Part shown: positions 36,501 to 44,405 of the stretch, one piece after another
Layout: each line of letters opens with the position of its first letter
Position numbering within the stretch: the first letter of the stretch is position 1
DNA from: an uncultured Poribacteria bacterium
GTDB taxonomy: Bacteria > Poribacteria > WGA-4E > WGA-3G
Direction: 5' to 3'
DNA: 64,000 bases
Assembly: GCA_951828515.1 (NCBI GenBank)
Contig: OX639992.1
Span: 2,458,217 to 2,522,216 of the forward strand
Notes under the pieces: generated by a model
Database searches by the model: none
What the model saw: the letters and a program-made list of their open reading frames with translations, nothing else
What the model was told of the DNA's origin: nothing
Position numbers and translations under genes: made by a program

Positions 36501-37208
36501 CCACTCTTGGAGGCGAATGGGGGCACAATCACGAGAATTGACATAGATGTCTACGCATTTTGGGATGTCAATGAGGACGGAAGTGTGGATGCCAACGATG
36601 TGGCACTCGTCACCGCCGCCTTGGGACAAAGCGGAGACGGTATCGTCAATTCCCGCACGGATGTCAACAGGGATGGCACCGTGGATAATGTCGACCTGAC
36701 GCTTGTCACCGATAACCTTGATGCGAATGATGATGCGGCGGCACCGTTGGCGATGGCAGGGATAGCGAGCCTCTTGGATCGGGCGACGCTTGAATCCTTG
36801 GATCCAGAGGTGATCGCTGCGCAGCTGTCGATATTGCGTTCAAAAAGCGACGGTTCCCTGAAATATCAGCGTGCGATTGCGTTGCTTGAGAGCATGTTGG
36901 TAGCACTGCGTCCCGTTGAAACGTTGCTGTTAGCGAACTATCCGAATCCGTTCAATCCTGAGACGTGGCTCCCGTATCACTTAGCGGATGCCAGTGATGT
37001 GGTCATCACGATCTATGATATGCGTGGCAGCGTTGTGCGGCGTTTGGAGCTCGGACATCAGCGTGAAGGGTACTACACGAGTCGTGCCCGTGCGGCGTAT
37101 TGGGATGGTCGCAACCATATCGGTGAACGTGTTGCGAGCGGCATCTATTTTTACCAGTTGGAGGCAGACGATATGTCCCTCCTACGCAAGATGGTCATTT
37201 TGAAATAG
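27585..37208 (+). CDS. Giant secreted LRR / dockerin / Ig-like protein (3207 aa)
   Basis: The ATG at 27585 is chosen over 27534 because AAGGAG lies seven bases before it and it gives the family signal peptide MRRFYTILVIFLSVMYW. The chain contains seven LRR blocks (caps near residues 39, 634, 988, 1359, 1718, 2245 and 2704). Seven dockerin-like EF-hand pairs lie near 261, 808, 1185, 1561, 1987, 2444 and 2988. Ten Ig-like repeats are placed 3,1,1,1,2,2 between them. The YPNPFNPETW C-terminal domain covers 3118-3207. Unlike its neighbours, it starts with an LRR block rather than an Ig repeat. Neighbouring rounds (for example from 29.5, 30.5 and 31.7 kb) are nearly identical DNA for hundreds of bases. 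A very long secreted or surface fibre with repeated binding faces is inferred. Ligands are unknown. Confidence 0.92.
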   Translation: MRRFYTILVIFLSVMYWLPMVSVGQDKGVGEDEIAEVETDWMPDANLRSLVRTELGLQEDVALTTANMTELTTLNAESRQISNIKGLEHATSLTELFLARNSVSDVSHLSGLTSLTLLNLARNSVSDVSHLSKLTSLTKLWLGENSVSDVSGLSNLTSLWSLYLQGNSISDVSHLSSLTSLTVLDLSANSVIDISDLAKLTSLGVLDLRNNSIIDISALEDLTKLLQVWLSGNPISDTSPLYGLLSVNGGSITSIDIAVAQYAPWDVNEDEAVDASDVALVIAAFGQSGADILNSRTDVNRDGTVDNVDLTLVTNNLDIPDDGAAPGVSLSVPTDVQNGAFEVTITFTEVVSGFEQTEVSVSGTANASITAWATTDNTVWTATLTPTTSGDVTLSVGANIAIDAANNNNTASETQTVRVDMDAPSVSLSVPTGVQNGAFDVVITFTEVASDFEQSEVSVSGTATASITAWTTTDDRDFTATITPTTDGTVVVSVAADVATDAAGNNNTASDAQTVTVDMTPPTVSLSPPAGSQTGAFAVIIIFSEGVSDFEQADLMVSGTATASITAWAAPDDTIFTATITPTTDGTVVVSVAADVATDAAGNNNTASNSRTVTVTLAAATVETEAETVETETEWMPDAKLRTAVRSALGLGADDALTTAKMTELTEFSASHKAIVNVKGLEHATQLTDLNLRANSISDLTPLSGLISLTGLQLGNNSISDVSHLSSLTSLTRLSLPNNLISDVTPLSKLTSLTVLLLDNNSISDVSPLSDLEKLRTVLLNNNPISDTSPLYDLLSANGGSITTIDIDVYAFWDVNQDGSVDASDSALVTAAIGQSGDDIVDPRTDVNRDGTVDNADLTLVTDNITDTVAPSVSLSVPTDAQTGAFDVTITFTESVSGFEQADLTVAGTATASITAWSTTDNTVFTATITPTTSGTVVVSVAADVATDAASNNNTASDSQTVTVTLAAVTPAAATPAATTVETEAETEWMPDAKLRTAVRSALGLGADDALTTAKMTALTEFSASHKAIVNVKGLEHATQLTDLNLYRNTISDLTPLKDLTQLTDLNLRANSISNLTPLSGLVNLTVLKLGNNSISDLSPLSGLTSLTGLALHNNSISDMSHLDDLTALTWLDLENNSITDVSALSKLTSLTNLLLFGNSISDTSPLYSRLAENGGSITSIDIEVYAFWDVNEDGSVDASDSALVTAAIGQSGDDIVDPRTDVNRDGTVDNADLTLVTDNITDTVAPSVSLSVPTDAQTGAFDVTITFTESVSGFEQADLTVAGTATASITGWSTTDDTVFTATITPTTDGTVVVSVAADVATDAASNNNTASDSQTVTVTLAAATVETEAETVEAETDWMPDANLRSFVRTELGLEEGDALTKAKMTELTTLKVVRRQISNITGLEHATELTKLSLNGNSISDLGGESGPLSKLTNLILLSLGSNSISDLSSLSNLTKLINLSINANSISDLTPLSNLTNLGTLAAWENSISDIKPLSDLTNLTTLYLQSNSISDVSPLSDLEKLRRLSLNNNPISDTSPLYDLLSANGGSITGIDIEVYAFWDVNQDGSVDASDVALVTAAIGQSGDDIVNSRTDVNRDGTVDNADLTLVTDNIADTVAPSVSLSVPTDVQNGMFDVTITFTESVSDFEQADLTVAGTATASITGWSTTDDTVFTATITPTTDGTVVVSVAADVATDAADNANTASDAQTVTVENAWMLDANLRTAVRSALGLGEEETLTKAKMTELTTLKSEGWQVRRRIKNLTGLEHATNLTSLELDDNSISALTPLSELTSLTKLSLGENSISNLTPLSKLTSLTELSLNDNLVSDVSVLSKLTSLTELYLYENSISNLSPLSKLTNLTELSLYQNSISDVSDLSKLTNLTKLSLNENSISNLSPLSKLTNLTNLYLDENSIIDVSPLEKLTSLTNLGLSQNSISNVSALSKLTNLTAVSLSSNPISDTSPLYDLLSANGGSITSIDIEVSRYAPWDVNKDESVDASDVALVTAALGQSGDDILNPRTDVNGDGVVDADDLALVTENFPDTVAPDVSISVPEDTQNGAFEVTITFTESVSGFEQSDVSVSGTANARIRTWTTTDNTVFTATITPTMGGAVVLSVAAGVATDAANNANTASDSQTVTVDMVAPRVRLSLPTGVQMGAFDVVITFTKSVSGFAQSDLTLSGTATASITAWAATDNTVFTATITPTTNGTVVLSVAGGSATDAAGNNNAASGSQTVTVDFSATWMPDANLRTAVRSALGLNAADALTTAKMTELTTLRAKSQQIKNITGLEHATNLISLDLGDNSISDVSALSKLTSLTSLFLRDNSISDVSALEKLTNLTKLYLNNNSISDLTALEKLTSLWTLRLPGNSISNLTPLSKLTSLHVLYLHDNSISDVSALSDLTSLLSLYLKNNPISDTSPLYDLLSANGGTITTIDIAVAQYAPWDVNKDESVDASDVALVTAALGQSGDAILNSRTDVNGDGVVDADDLALVTGNVTDASALSVSIAVPAGVQNGAFDVTITFTESVSDFEQADLTVAGTATASITAWATTDNTVFTATITPTTGGTVVVSVAADVATDAVNNANTASDSQTVTVDMAAPSVSLSVPEGSQVDAFDVEITFSEVVSDFAQADLTVSGTATASITGWETTDNTVFTATITATVAGDVTLSVAADVATDAAGNNNTASDAQTVTVTVEAEADWMPDANLRTVVRAALGLAADAALTKTEMTELTKIGAASKGIADLTGLEYATNLTSLNLMSNPISDVSVLKPLTKLTLLHLGSNSVSDVSVLSNLTKLTNLKIQSNSVSDVSVLSNLTKLTILSLDSNSVSDVSVLSKLTNLGYLWLFSNSVSDVSVLSKLTNLTFLYLSRTSVSDVSPLSNLTRLKYLHLPDNSVSDVSHLEGLTNLEHLYLTDNSVIDVTPLSKLTNLTELGLVRNSVSNVSPLEKLTSLTRLSLYGNSILDTSPLYPLLEANGGTITRIDIDVYAFWDVNEDGSVDANDVALVTAALGQSGDGIVNSRTDVNRDGTVDNVDLTLVTDNLDANDDAAAPLAMAGIASLLDRATLESLDPEVIAAQLSILRSKSDGSLKYQRAIALLESMLVALRPVETLLLANYPNPFNPETWLPYHLADASDVVITIYDMRGSVVRRLELGHQREGYYTSRARAAYWDGRNHIGERVASGIYFYQLEADDMSLLRKMVILK

Positions 37209-37226
37209 GTGCGTCCCCTAGACCCG

Positions 37227-37250
37227 GTAGGTGCGGTTTTCAACCGCACC
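37227..37250 (+). repeat. 3' REP of the 27585 gene
   Basis: GTAG plus hairpin GTGCGGTT-loop-AACCGCAC begins 19 nt after the stop (AAATAGGTGCG). ATAGGTGTCAATTTA follows, as after the 15740 and 44690 genes. Confidence 0.85.
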
Positions 37251-37279
37251 ATAGGTGTCAATTTAGCGGTTTCGGGTCC

Positions 37280-37526
37280 CGTAGGTTGGGTAGAACGGAT
37301 TCCATCAAATCCCGAAAAATTCATAAAAAAATGCAGTCTCGTCAGACACGCTATATCCAGCAGATACCGAGTGAAACCCAACGCTTTGGTTGTGAAGTTT
37401 CCGTGACTCTGCGGGTATGAAGTTGGGTTTCACTATGGTCTTGAGAGTATAGCGGAGTCTATCAGATTTCAGGTGTGTTTGGAACACCGATGTTCGCCTT
37501 CTCAAGACCGTTCTACCCAACCTACG
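37280..37526. mobile_element. 247-bp MITE family, copy B
   Basis: It has perfect 19-bp inverted ends, CGTAGGTTGGGTAGAACGG and CCGTTCTACCCAACCTACG. The interior holds AGTGAAACCCAACG and TTGGGTTTCACT as a second inverted pair. It is close to copy C (48646) and has the same right flank (GGCGCACTGTCCTTGGG). It has no conserved ORF. Confidence 0.82.
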
Positions 37527-37607
37527 GGCGCACTGTCCTTGGGTTAAGCCCGGTTCGGTTAGGAAACCGAACCTACCGGGCCTGGGGACCCCTAAATTGA
37601 CACTTAT

Positions 37608-37840
37608 GGTGCGGTTTGCAACCGCACCGGATAGAGTTATGAGCTTACCGCCCTATTTTATGACCGGCGCAGTTTCAAACAGCGCCTACCGGGGCGAGGG
37701 AGCAGAAGTCTCTATGGGTTTTGGTTAAAAGTCGGGCGCAGTTTCAAACAGTGCCTACCGGGGCGGGGGAGCAGAAGTCTTGATGGTTTTTTGGTAAAAG
37801 TCCGGCGCAGTTTCAAACAGCGCCTACCGGGGCGGGGGAA
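37608..37840. repeat. REP plus tandem GCGCAGTTTCAAACAGCGCC repeats
   Basis: A REP-like hairpin lacking GTAG (37608-37628) is followed by three GCGCAGTTTCAAACAGYGCCTACCGGGG units, roughly 65-70 bp apart, near 37672, 37735 and 37804. They are separated by AGCAGAAGTCT...GGTTTTTGG. The unit is a degenerate REP variant that also occurs near 19770, 26230, 26350 and 49470. Confidence 0.7.
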
Positions 37841-37861
37841 AACAGATATTTTATTATTAAT

Positions 37862-37906
37862 TTGACTTTACACACCTATTTCTTGTATAATTGGTCTTGT
37901 AAAGAC
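37862..37906 (+). promoter_or_regulatory. Array promoter and dyad, gene at 38103
   Basis: TTGACT (37862-37867), an 18-nt spacer, TATAAT (37886-37891), TG, then the perfect dyad GTCTT-GTA-AAGAC (37894-37906). The leader is about 200 nt. Confidence 0.82.
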
Positions 37907-38102
37907 AAATTTTCGATATTTTAGAAAATCATGAAAAATAGACCTAACAGTATTAATGCGTTTAATAGGCGTTTTTTCTCAAGGGTCAACTGAATGCGTA
38001 TGTTGGGTTTTCCGTGTGTTTACGCTAACTCCAAATGTGTTTCCGTATCTCTATTTTTAGATTTTATGATAACGAACCTATTTTCTGATAAGGAGCAAAA
38101 AA

Positions 38103-40046
38103 ATGAGACGCTTTTATACGATTTTATTGATTTTCCTATCCTTGATGTATTGGCTTCCGCTTGCCATTGGACAGGAGGTCGCCGATGAAGTTCGACCGGA
38201 TGTTAGCCTTTCTGTGCCGGAAGGTGCGCAGAACAGCGCATTTGATGTGGTAATCACGTTCACAGAGGTGGTTTCCGGCTTTGCGCAAGCCGACCTGACG
38301 GTCTCCGGGACAGCGAATGCGAGTATCACGGCATGGACAACGACGGATAACACCGTCTTTACTGCGACGATTACACCCACGACGAGTGGTGCCGTGACAC
38401 TCAGCGTTGCGGCAGATGTTGCTACGGATGCCGCAAGCAACAACAATACTGCCGCCGAAACGCAAACCGTCACCATAGATATGGACGCGCCGAGTGTCAG
38501 CCTTTCTGTGCCGGAAGATGTGCAGACGGATGCGTTTGATGTAACCATTACGTTTAGTGAAGCCGTCTCCGACTTTTTGCAAGCCGTCCTGACGGTCTCC
38601 GGGACAGCCACTGCGAGCATCACGGCATGGGAAACGACGGATAACACCGTCTTTACCGCCACAATCACACCCACAACGAGTGGAGACGTGACACTCAGCG
38701 TTGCCGCAGATGTTGCCACCGATGCCGCCGGCAATAACAACACGGCTTCTGACTCACAGACTGTGACTGTAACAGTGGAACCGGAAACCGAATGGATGCC
38801 GGATGAAAACCTCAGAAATATCGTTCGAGGAGTACTTGGGCTTGGAGAAGACGAGATACTCACCAAGACGATGGTGAGAAACCTGACATCCCTAAATGGT
38901 AATTATGGCGCGATAGAGAAGATTAAGGGATTGGAGCATGCCACGAGCCTTACGGCGTTACGTCTATCAGGTAATTCGATAAGCGATGTGAGTGCACTTT
39001 CTAAGTTGACGAGCCTGACGCAGTTAGATCTGCCTGATAATTCGATAAGCGACGTGAGTCATCTGAAAGACTTGACGAGCCTGACGCGGTTATACCTGGA
39101 TTTCAATTTGGTGAGCGATGTGAGTCATCTGAAAGACTTGACGAACCTGACGCTGTTATTACTGCATGAGAATTCGGTGAGCGATGTGAGTGGGCTTTCT
39201 AAGTTGACGAACTTGAACTATTTAGCTCTACGAGGCAATTCGATAAGCGACGTGAGTCCTCTGGAAGACTTGACGAATCTTATATTGTTATGGCTTAAAG
39301 GCAATCCGATTTCGGATACCTCACCGCTTTATGATCTTTTATCGGCGAACGGTGGCACAATTACCTATATTGACATAGATGTGGCTCAATATGCGCCGTG
39401 GGATGTCAATGAGGACGGGGATGTGGATGCCAGCGACTCGGCACTTGTCACCGCCGCCATAGGACAAAGTGGAGACGGTATCTTGAATTCGCGGACGGAT
39501 GTCAACGGCGACGGCACGGTAGATAATAAAGACCTGACGCTGGTCACCGATAACCTTGATGCGAATGATGATGCGGCGGCACCGTTGGCGATGGCGGGGA
39601 TAGTGTCCCTTTTAGATCGGGCGACGCTTGAATCCTTGGATCCGGAAGTGATCACTGCGCAGCTTTCGATATTGCGTGCCAAAAGCGACGGCTCCCTGAA
39701 ATATCAGCGTGCGATTGCGTTGCTTGAGAGCATGTTGGTAGCACTGCGTCCCGTTGAAACGTTGCTATTGGCGAACTATCCGAATCCGTTCAATCCTGAG
39801 ACGTGGCTCCCGTATCACTTAGCGGATGCCAGTGATGTGGTCATCACGATCTATGATATGCGTGGCACTGTTGTGCGGCGTTTGGAGCTCGGACATCAGC
39901 GTGAAGGCTACTACACGAGTCGTGCCCGTGCGGCGTATTGGGATGGTCGCAACCATATCGGTGAACGCGTAGCGAGCGGCATCTATTTTTACCAGTTGGA
40001 GGCAGACGATATGTCTCTCCTACGCAAGATGGTCATCCTGAAGTAG
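38103..40046 (+). CDS. Secreted Ig-like / LRR / dockerin protein 4 (647 aa)
   Basis: This is the minimal complete member. It has signal peptide MRRFYTILLIFLSLMYWLPLAIG, two Ig-like repeats (about 30-225), one LRR block from WMPDENLR at 230 (about seven 22-residue repeats), and one dockerin-like pair (about 429-490; DVNEDGDVDASD, DVNGDGTVDNKD). The YPNPFNPETW C-terminal domain covers 557-647. AAGGAG lies seven bases before the ATG. The N-terminal DNA is almost that of the 20067 gene (EVADEVRPDVSLSVPEGAQN), whereas the C-terminal DNA is near that of the 40433 gene. This mosaic relationship suggests exchange between neighbours. The product is inferred to be a secreted binding protein. Confidence 0.9.
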   Translation: MRRFYTILLIFLSLMYWLPLAIGQEVADEVRPDVSLSVPEGAQNSAFDVVITFTEVVSGFAQADLTVSGTANASITAWTTTDNTVFTATITPTTSGAVTLSVAADVATDAASNNNTAAETQTVTIDMDAPSVSLSVPEDVQTDAFDVTITFSEAVSDFLQAVLTVSGTATASITAWETTDNTVFTATITPTTSGDVTLSVAADVATDAAGNNNTASDSQTVTVTVEPETEWMPDENLRNIVRGVLGLGEDEILTKTMVRNLTSLNGNYGAIEKIKGLEHATSLTALRLSGNSISDVSALSKLTSLTQLDLPDNSISDVSHLKDLTSLTRLYLDFNLVSDVSHLKDLTNLTLLLLHENSVSDVSGLSKLTNLNYLALRGNSISDVSPLEDLTNLILLWLKGNPISDTSPLYDLLSANGGTITYIDIDVAQYAPWDVNEDGDVDASDSALVTAAIGQSGDGILNSRTDVNGDGTVDNKDLTLVTDNLDANDDAAAPLAMAGIVSLLDRATLESLDPEVITAQLSILRAKSDGSLKYQRAIALLESMLVALRPVETLLLANYPNPFNPETWLPYHLADASDVVITIYDMRGTVVRRLELGHQREGYYTSRARAAYWDGRNHIGERVASGIYFYQLEADDMSLLRKMVILK

Positions 40047-40064
40047 GTACGCCCCCCGGACCCG

Positions 40065-40088
40065 GTAGGTGCGGTTTGTAACCGCACC
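40065..40088 (+). repeat. 3' REP of the 38103 gene
   Basis: GTAG plus hairpin GTGCGGTT-loop-AACCGCAC begins 19 nt after the stop (AAGTAGGTACG). Confidence 0.83.
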
Positions 40089-40148
40089 GTATAGGGTTAT
40101 GGGCTGACCGCCCTATTTTATGAAATGATGTCCACTTAATTATTAATT

Positions 40149-40192
40149 TTGACTTTTATCTCTATTTTTTGTATAATTAGTCTTGTAACGAC
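40149..40192 (+). promoter_or_regulatory. Array promoter and dyad, gene at 40433
   Basis: TTGACT (40149-40154), 17 nt, TATAAT (40172-40177), TA, then GTCTT-GTA-ACGAC (40180-40192; one mismatch). The leader is about 250 nt. Confidence 0.8.
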
Positions 40193-40303
40193 AATTATAT
40201 ATATTTTTCAATTTATAATAAATTGACTTGACAGGATTTATATATGGACGCGGCGTTTTTTTCTTAAGCGTCAACTGAATGTGTATGTGTTGTTTGGAAA
40301 CAT

Positions 40304-40364
40304 GGAGGACTGGAAGATAGCGGACATGGCGTTGCCGCCAGGCTTCCTTCGCTTCCAGTCTTCC
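40304..40364 (+). promoter_or_regulatory. Long hairpin in the leader of the 40433 gene
   Basis: GGAGGACTGGAAG (40304-40316) pairs with CTTCCAGTCTTCC (40352-40364), 12 of 13 positions, in the 5' leader. The loop includes GACATGGCGTTGCC. The same element lies before the 44690 gene, and a reduced form before the 15740 gene. A role in RNA stability or attenuation is possible but unproven. Confidence 0.6.
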
Positions 40365-40432
40365 TGAGAACCTGACATTAGATTTCTAATATTGTTGAAC
40401 GAACCTATTTTACCTTTATAAGGAGATAAAAA

Positions 40433-43400
40433 ATGAGACGCTTTTACGCGATTTTAGTAATTTCCCTATCCTTGATGTATTGGCTTCCGATGGTTTCCGT
40501 TGGACAGGACGATGCCGATGTGACTTCCCCGGATGTCAGTATTTCTATACCCGCAGGTGTTCAAACCGGTGCGTTTGACGTGACGATCACGTTCACAGAG
40601 GCGGTCTCCGGCTTTGAGCAAGCAGACCTGACGCTTTCCGGGACAGCAGAGGTGAGCATCACGGCATGGGCGACGACAGACGACACCGTCTTTACCGCCA
40701 CGATCACACCGACGACAGGGGGTGCAGTGAAGGTGAGTGTTGCCGCAGACGTTGCGACGGATGCCGCAGACAATAACAATACTGCCTCCGGGACACAGAC
40801 TATCGGTGTGGATCTCTCTGAGACCTGGATGCCGGATGAAAACCTCAGGCAGGCTGTCCGAGAGCGTATCGGGGACCCAATCACCAAGACGGGTATGGCA
40901 GCTATGGTTGAACTAAATGCTGGGGGTCGCGGGATAACGGATCTCACAGGACTGGAACACGCCACGAACCTTACGTCGGCACTTCTGCCTGTGAATTTGA
41001 TAAGCGACGTGACGCCGCTTTCGGGCTTGACCAACCTTACGGAGTTATGGATTTTTGGCAACTCAATCAGCGATGTCAACCCCCTCTCTGGCTTGACAAA
41101 CCTTGTGTCGTTACAGATTGATGGGAATCCGATTTCGGATACGTCTCCGCTTTATAACCTCCTGGTGGCGAACGGTGGCAACATTAGGGATATTGACATA
41201 ATCGTGTCTCAATATGCGCCGTGGGATGTCAATGAGGACGGGGTTGTGGATGCCAGCGATTCTGCACTCGTCACTGCCGCCTTAGGCCAAATTGGTCGTG
41301 ACATTTTGGATCCCCGGACGGATGTCAACGGCGACGGTGGAGTGGATGCTAATGACTTGGCACTGATCACCGCCAACCTTTCGGTTTCAGATACGGTTGC
41401 ACCGGACGTCAGTATTTCTGTGCCAGAAGACGTTCAGAACGGGGAGTTTGATGTAACAATCACGTTCACGGAGCCGGTGTTGGACTTTGAGCAAGCAGAC
41501 CTTACGGTCACCGGGACAGCGACGGCGAGCATCACGGGATGGGTGTCTACAGCCGATGCCATCTTTACCGCTACGATTACGCCGACGACGGATGGTGATG
41601 TGGAGGTGAGTGTTGCTGCAGACGTTGCGACGGATGCCGCCGACAACAACAACACGGCTTCGGAAACACAGACCGTCACCGTAGATATGACACCACCGGA
41701 TGTCAGTATTTCTGTGCCAGAAGGTTCACAGAACACGCTGTTTGATGTAACGATCACGTTCACGGAGTCGGTGTCCGACTTTGAACAAGCAGACCTTATG
41801 GTCTCCGGGACAGCGAATGCGAGCGTCACGGTATGGTTGCCTGTAAATGACACCACCTTTACCGCGACGATTACACCGACGGCAGATGGAGATGTGGAGG
41901 TGAGTGTTGCGGCAGACGTTGCGACGGATGCCGCCGGCAACAACAACACGGCTTCCGACACACAAACCATCACCGTAGATATGACACCACCGGACGTCAG
42001 TATTTCTGCGCCACGTGGTGCTCAAAACAGTGCGTTTGACGTGACGATTACCTTCACGGAGGCAGTTTCAGACTTTGAGCAGTCCGACTTGACACTTTCA
42101 GGGACGGCGACAGCGAGCATTACGGCATGGACAACGACGGATAACACCGTCTTTACCGCCACGATTACACCGACGACGGGCGGAGGTGTGAATTCGAGCG
42201 TTGCCGCAGGTGTCGCCACCGATGCCGCAGGCAATAACAATACTGCCGCTGAGGTACTGACTGTCGATGTAGATATGATACCACCGGACGTTAGCATTTC
42301 TGTGCCAGAAGGTTCACACAACACTCCGTTTGATGTAACCATTACGTTTACGGAGTTGGTGTTCGGCTTTGAGGAGGCGGATTTATCGGTCTCCGAGACG
42401 GCAGCAGAGACGACTACAGATGATGCGTCCACTGGGGATGAGGCGTCGGTGGGTGAGACAGCAGTTGCCAACATTACGGCGTGGGCAACGACAGATAACA
42501 CCGTCTTTACCGCCACGTTCACGCCGACGGCGAACGGGACACTGACGCTCAGCGTTGCGGCGGGGGTTGCGACAGATGCCGCCGGTAACGCCAACACGGC
42601 TTCCGAGACACAGACTGCGACCATAGCCGTCCAAGCGGAAACCGAAACAGTCGAAGCGTTAGAGGTCTGGATGCCGGATGAAGACCTCAGAAACGTGATC
42701 AGAGGGAAAGTCGGGGCCCCAATCACCAAGGCGAAAGTGCGAGAAATGACGGCACTAATGGTTGTCAATCAGACCACGATAGAGAATCTCAAGGGGTTGG
42801 AATATGCCACCAGCCTTGCTGTGTTCTATCTTGGAAGCAGTTCGATAAGCGACCTGAACCCGCTTAAAGACTTGACCACTCTCACTCACTTATACCTGGG
42901 AAACAGTTCGGTAAGCGACCTGAACCCGCTTGCAAACTTGACGAACCTGGTTTTGTTATATCTGGAAGAGTGTGAGATAAGCGACCTGAGTGGGCTATCA
43001 ACTCTGACGAGCCTTGGTAACTTAAGTCTGAATAATAATAAGATAAGCGATCCGAGTGGGCTTGCGAACTTGACGAGCCTGACGCAGTTAAACCTGGGAA
43101 AGAATTCGATGAGCGACCTGAGTAAGGTCCCAACCCTATCAAATCTGCACACGTTAAGGCTGTCAAGTAATAAGATAAGCGACCTGACTGGGCTACCAAC
43201 CCTGACGAGCCTGCAGAATTTGTATCTGGAAAAGAATTCGATAAGCAACCTGACTGGGCTACCAGCTCTGACGAGCCTGAAGGTGTTATATCTGGAAGAG
43301 AATTCGATAAGCGACCTGAGCGGGCTTAACGGCTTGACGAGTCTGACATCGTTATATCTGAAAAAGAATTCGGTAAGCGACCTGACTGGGCTTGAAGGCG

Positions 43401-44302
43401 TGACGAGCCTGAAACGGTTATATCTGGAAGAGAATTCGGTAAGCGACGTGAGTCCGCTTGAGGACTTAACGAGCCTGACGCGGTTAAGTCTGAAAAGTAA
43501 TTCGGTAGAGGACGTAAGTTATCTTTCTAAGTTGACGAACCTGACGGGGTTATTTCTTAAGGGGAATCCGATTTCGGATACGTCTCCGCTTTATGACCTC
43601 TTGTCGGCGAATGATGGCAGCATTATCCATATTGACATAGCCGTGGCTCAATATGCGCCGTGGGATGTCAATAAGGATGGGAGTGTGGATGCCAGCGATG
43701 TGGCACTCGTCACCGCCGCCATAGGACAAAGTGGAGCGGACATATTGAATTCCCGCACGGATGTCAACAGGGATGGCACCGTGGATAATGATGACCTGAC
43801 GCTTGTCACCGATAACCTTGATGATGATGCGGGGGCACCGGCGGCGATGGCGGATATAGCGTCCCTTTTAGATCGGGCGACGCTTGAATCCTTGGATCCG
43901 GAAGTGATCACTGTGCAGCTTTCGATATTGCGTGCCAAAAGCGACGGCTCACTGAAATATCAGCGTGCGATTGCGTTGCTTGAGAGCATGTTGGTAGCAC
44001 TGCGTCCCGTTGAAACGTTGCTATTGGCGAACTATCCGAATCCGTTCAATCCTGAGACGTGGCTCCCGTATCACTTAGCGGATGCCAGTGATGTGGTCAT
44101 CACGATCTATGATATGCGTGGCACTGTTGTGCGGCGTTTGGAGCTCGGACATCAACGTGAGGGGTACTACACGAGTCGTGCCCGTGCGGCATATTGGGAC
44201 GGTCGCAACCATATCGGTGAACGTGTTGCGAGTGGCATCTATTTCTACCAGTTGGAGGCAGACGCTATGTCCCTCCTACGCAAGATGGTCATTTTGAAGT
44301 AG
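40433..44302 (+). CDS. Secreted Ig-like / LRR / dockerin protein 5 (1289 aa)
   Basis: The signal peptide is MRRFYAILVISLSLMYWLPMVSVG. The order is: one Ig-like repeat (28-130); a short LRR block from WMPDENLR at 132; dockerin-like pair 1 (about 260-320); four Ig-like repeats (about 320-740), the last with an acidic Thr/Ser-rich insertion (TTDDASTGDEASVGE); a long LRR block 2 from WMPDEDLR at 746 (about 13 repeats, several of SGLSTLTSL type); dockerin-like pair 2 (about 1073-1135); and the YPNPFNPETW domain (1199-1289). It is the left copy of a 4257-bp tandem duplication shared with the 44690 gene. A secreted binding function is inferred from architecture. Confidence 0.9.
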   Translation: MRRFYAILVISLSLMYWLPMVSVGQDDADVTSPDVSISIPAGVQTGAFDVTITFTEAVSGFEQADLTLSGTAEVSITAWATTDDTVFTATITPTTGGAVKVSVAADVATDAADNNNTASGTQTIGVDLSETWMPDENLRQAVRERIGDPITKTGMAAMVELNAGGRGITDLTGLEHATNLTSALLPVNLISDVTPLSGLTNLTELWIFGNSISDVNPLSGLTNLVSLQIDGNPISDTSPLYNLLVANGGNIRDIDIIVSQYAPWDVNEDGVVDASDSALVTAALGQIGRDILDPRTDVNGDGGVDANDLALITANLSVSDTVAPDVSISVPEDVQNGEFDVTITFTEPVLDFEQADLTVTGTATASITGWVSTADAIFTATITPTTDGDVEVSVAADVATDAADNNNTASETQTVTVDMTPPDVSISVPEGSQNTLFDVTITFTESVSDFEQADLMVSGTANASVTVWLPVNDTTFTATITPTADGDVEVSVAADVATDAAGNNNTASDTQTITVDMTPPDVSISAPRGAQNSAFDVTITFTEAVSDFEQSDLTLSGTATASITAWTTTDNTVFTATITPTTGGGVNSSVAAGVATDAAGNNNTAAEVLTVDVDMIPPDVSISVPEGSHNTPFDVTITFTELVFGFEEADLSVSETAAETTTDDASTGDEASVGETAVANITAWATTDNTVFTATFTPTANGTLTLSVAAGVATDAAGNANTASETQTATIAVQAETETVEALEVWMPDEDLRNVIRGKVGAPITKAKVREMTALMVVNQTTIENLKGLEYATSLAVFYLGSSSISDLNPLKDLTTLTHLYLGNSSVSDLNPLANLTNLVLLYLEECEISDLSGLSTLTSLGNLSLNNNKISDPSGLANLTSLTQLNLGKNSMSDLSKVPTLSNLHTLRLSSNKISDLTGLPTLTSLQNLYLEKNSISNLTGLPALTSLKVLYLEENSISDLSGLNGLTSLTSLYLKKNSVSDLTGLEGVTSLKRLYLEENSVSDVSPLEDLTSLTRLSLKSNSVEDVSYLSKLTNLTGLFLKGNPISDTSPLYDLLSANDGSIIHIDIAVAQYAPWDVNKDGSVDASDVALVTAAIGQSGADILNSRTDVNRDGTVDNDDLTLVTDNLDDDAGAPAAMADIASLLDRATLESLDPEVITVQLSILRAKSDGSLKYQRAIALLESMLVALRPVETLLLANYPNPFNPETWLPYHLADASDVVITIYDMRGTVVRRLELGHQREGYYTSRARAAYWDGRNHIGERVASGIYFYQLEADAMSLLRKMVILK

Positions 44303-44320
44303 GTACGCCCCCCGGACCCG

Positions 44321-44345
44321 GTAGGTGCGGTTGGGAAACCGCATC
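44321..44345 (+). repeat. 3' REP of the 40433 gene
   Basis: GTAG plus GTGCGGTT-GGG-AAACCGCATC begins 19 nt after the stop. The right arm carries one substitution (CAC to CAT), so the hairpin is slightly weakened. Confidence 0.78.
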
Positions 44346-44405
44346 GGATAGGGTTATGGGCTTACCGCCCTATTTTATGAAATGATGTCCACTTAATTAT
44401 TAATT

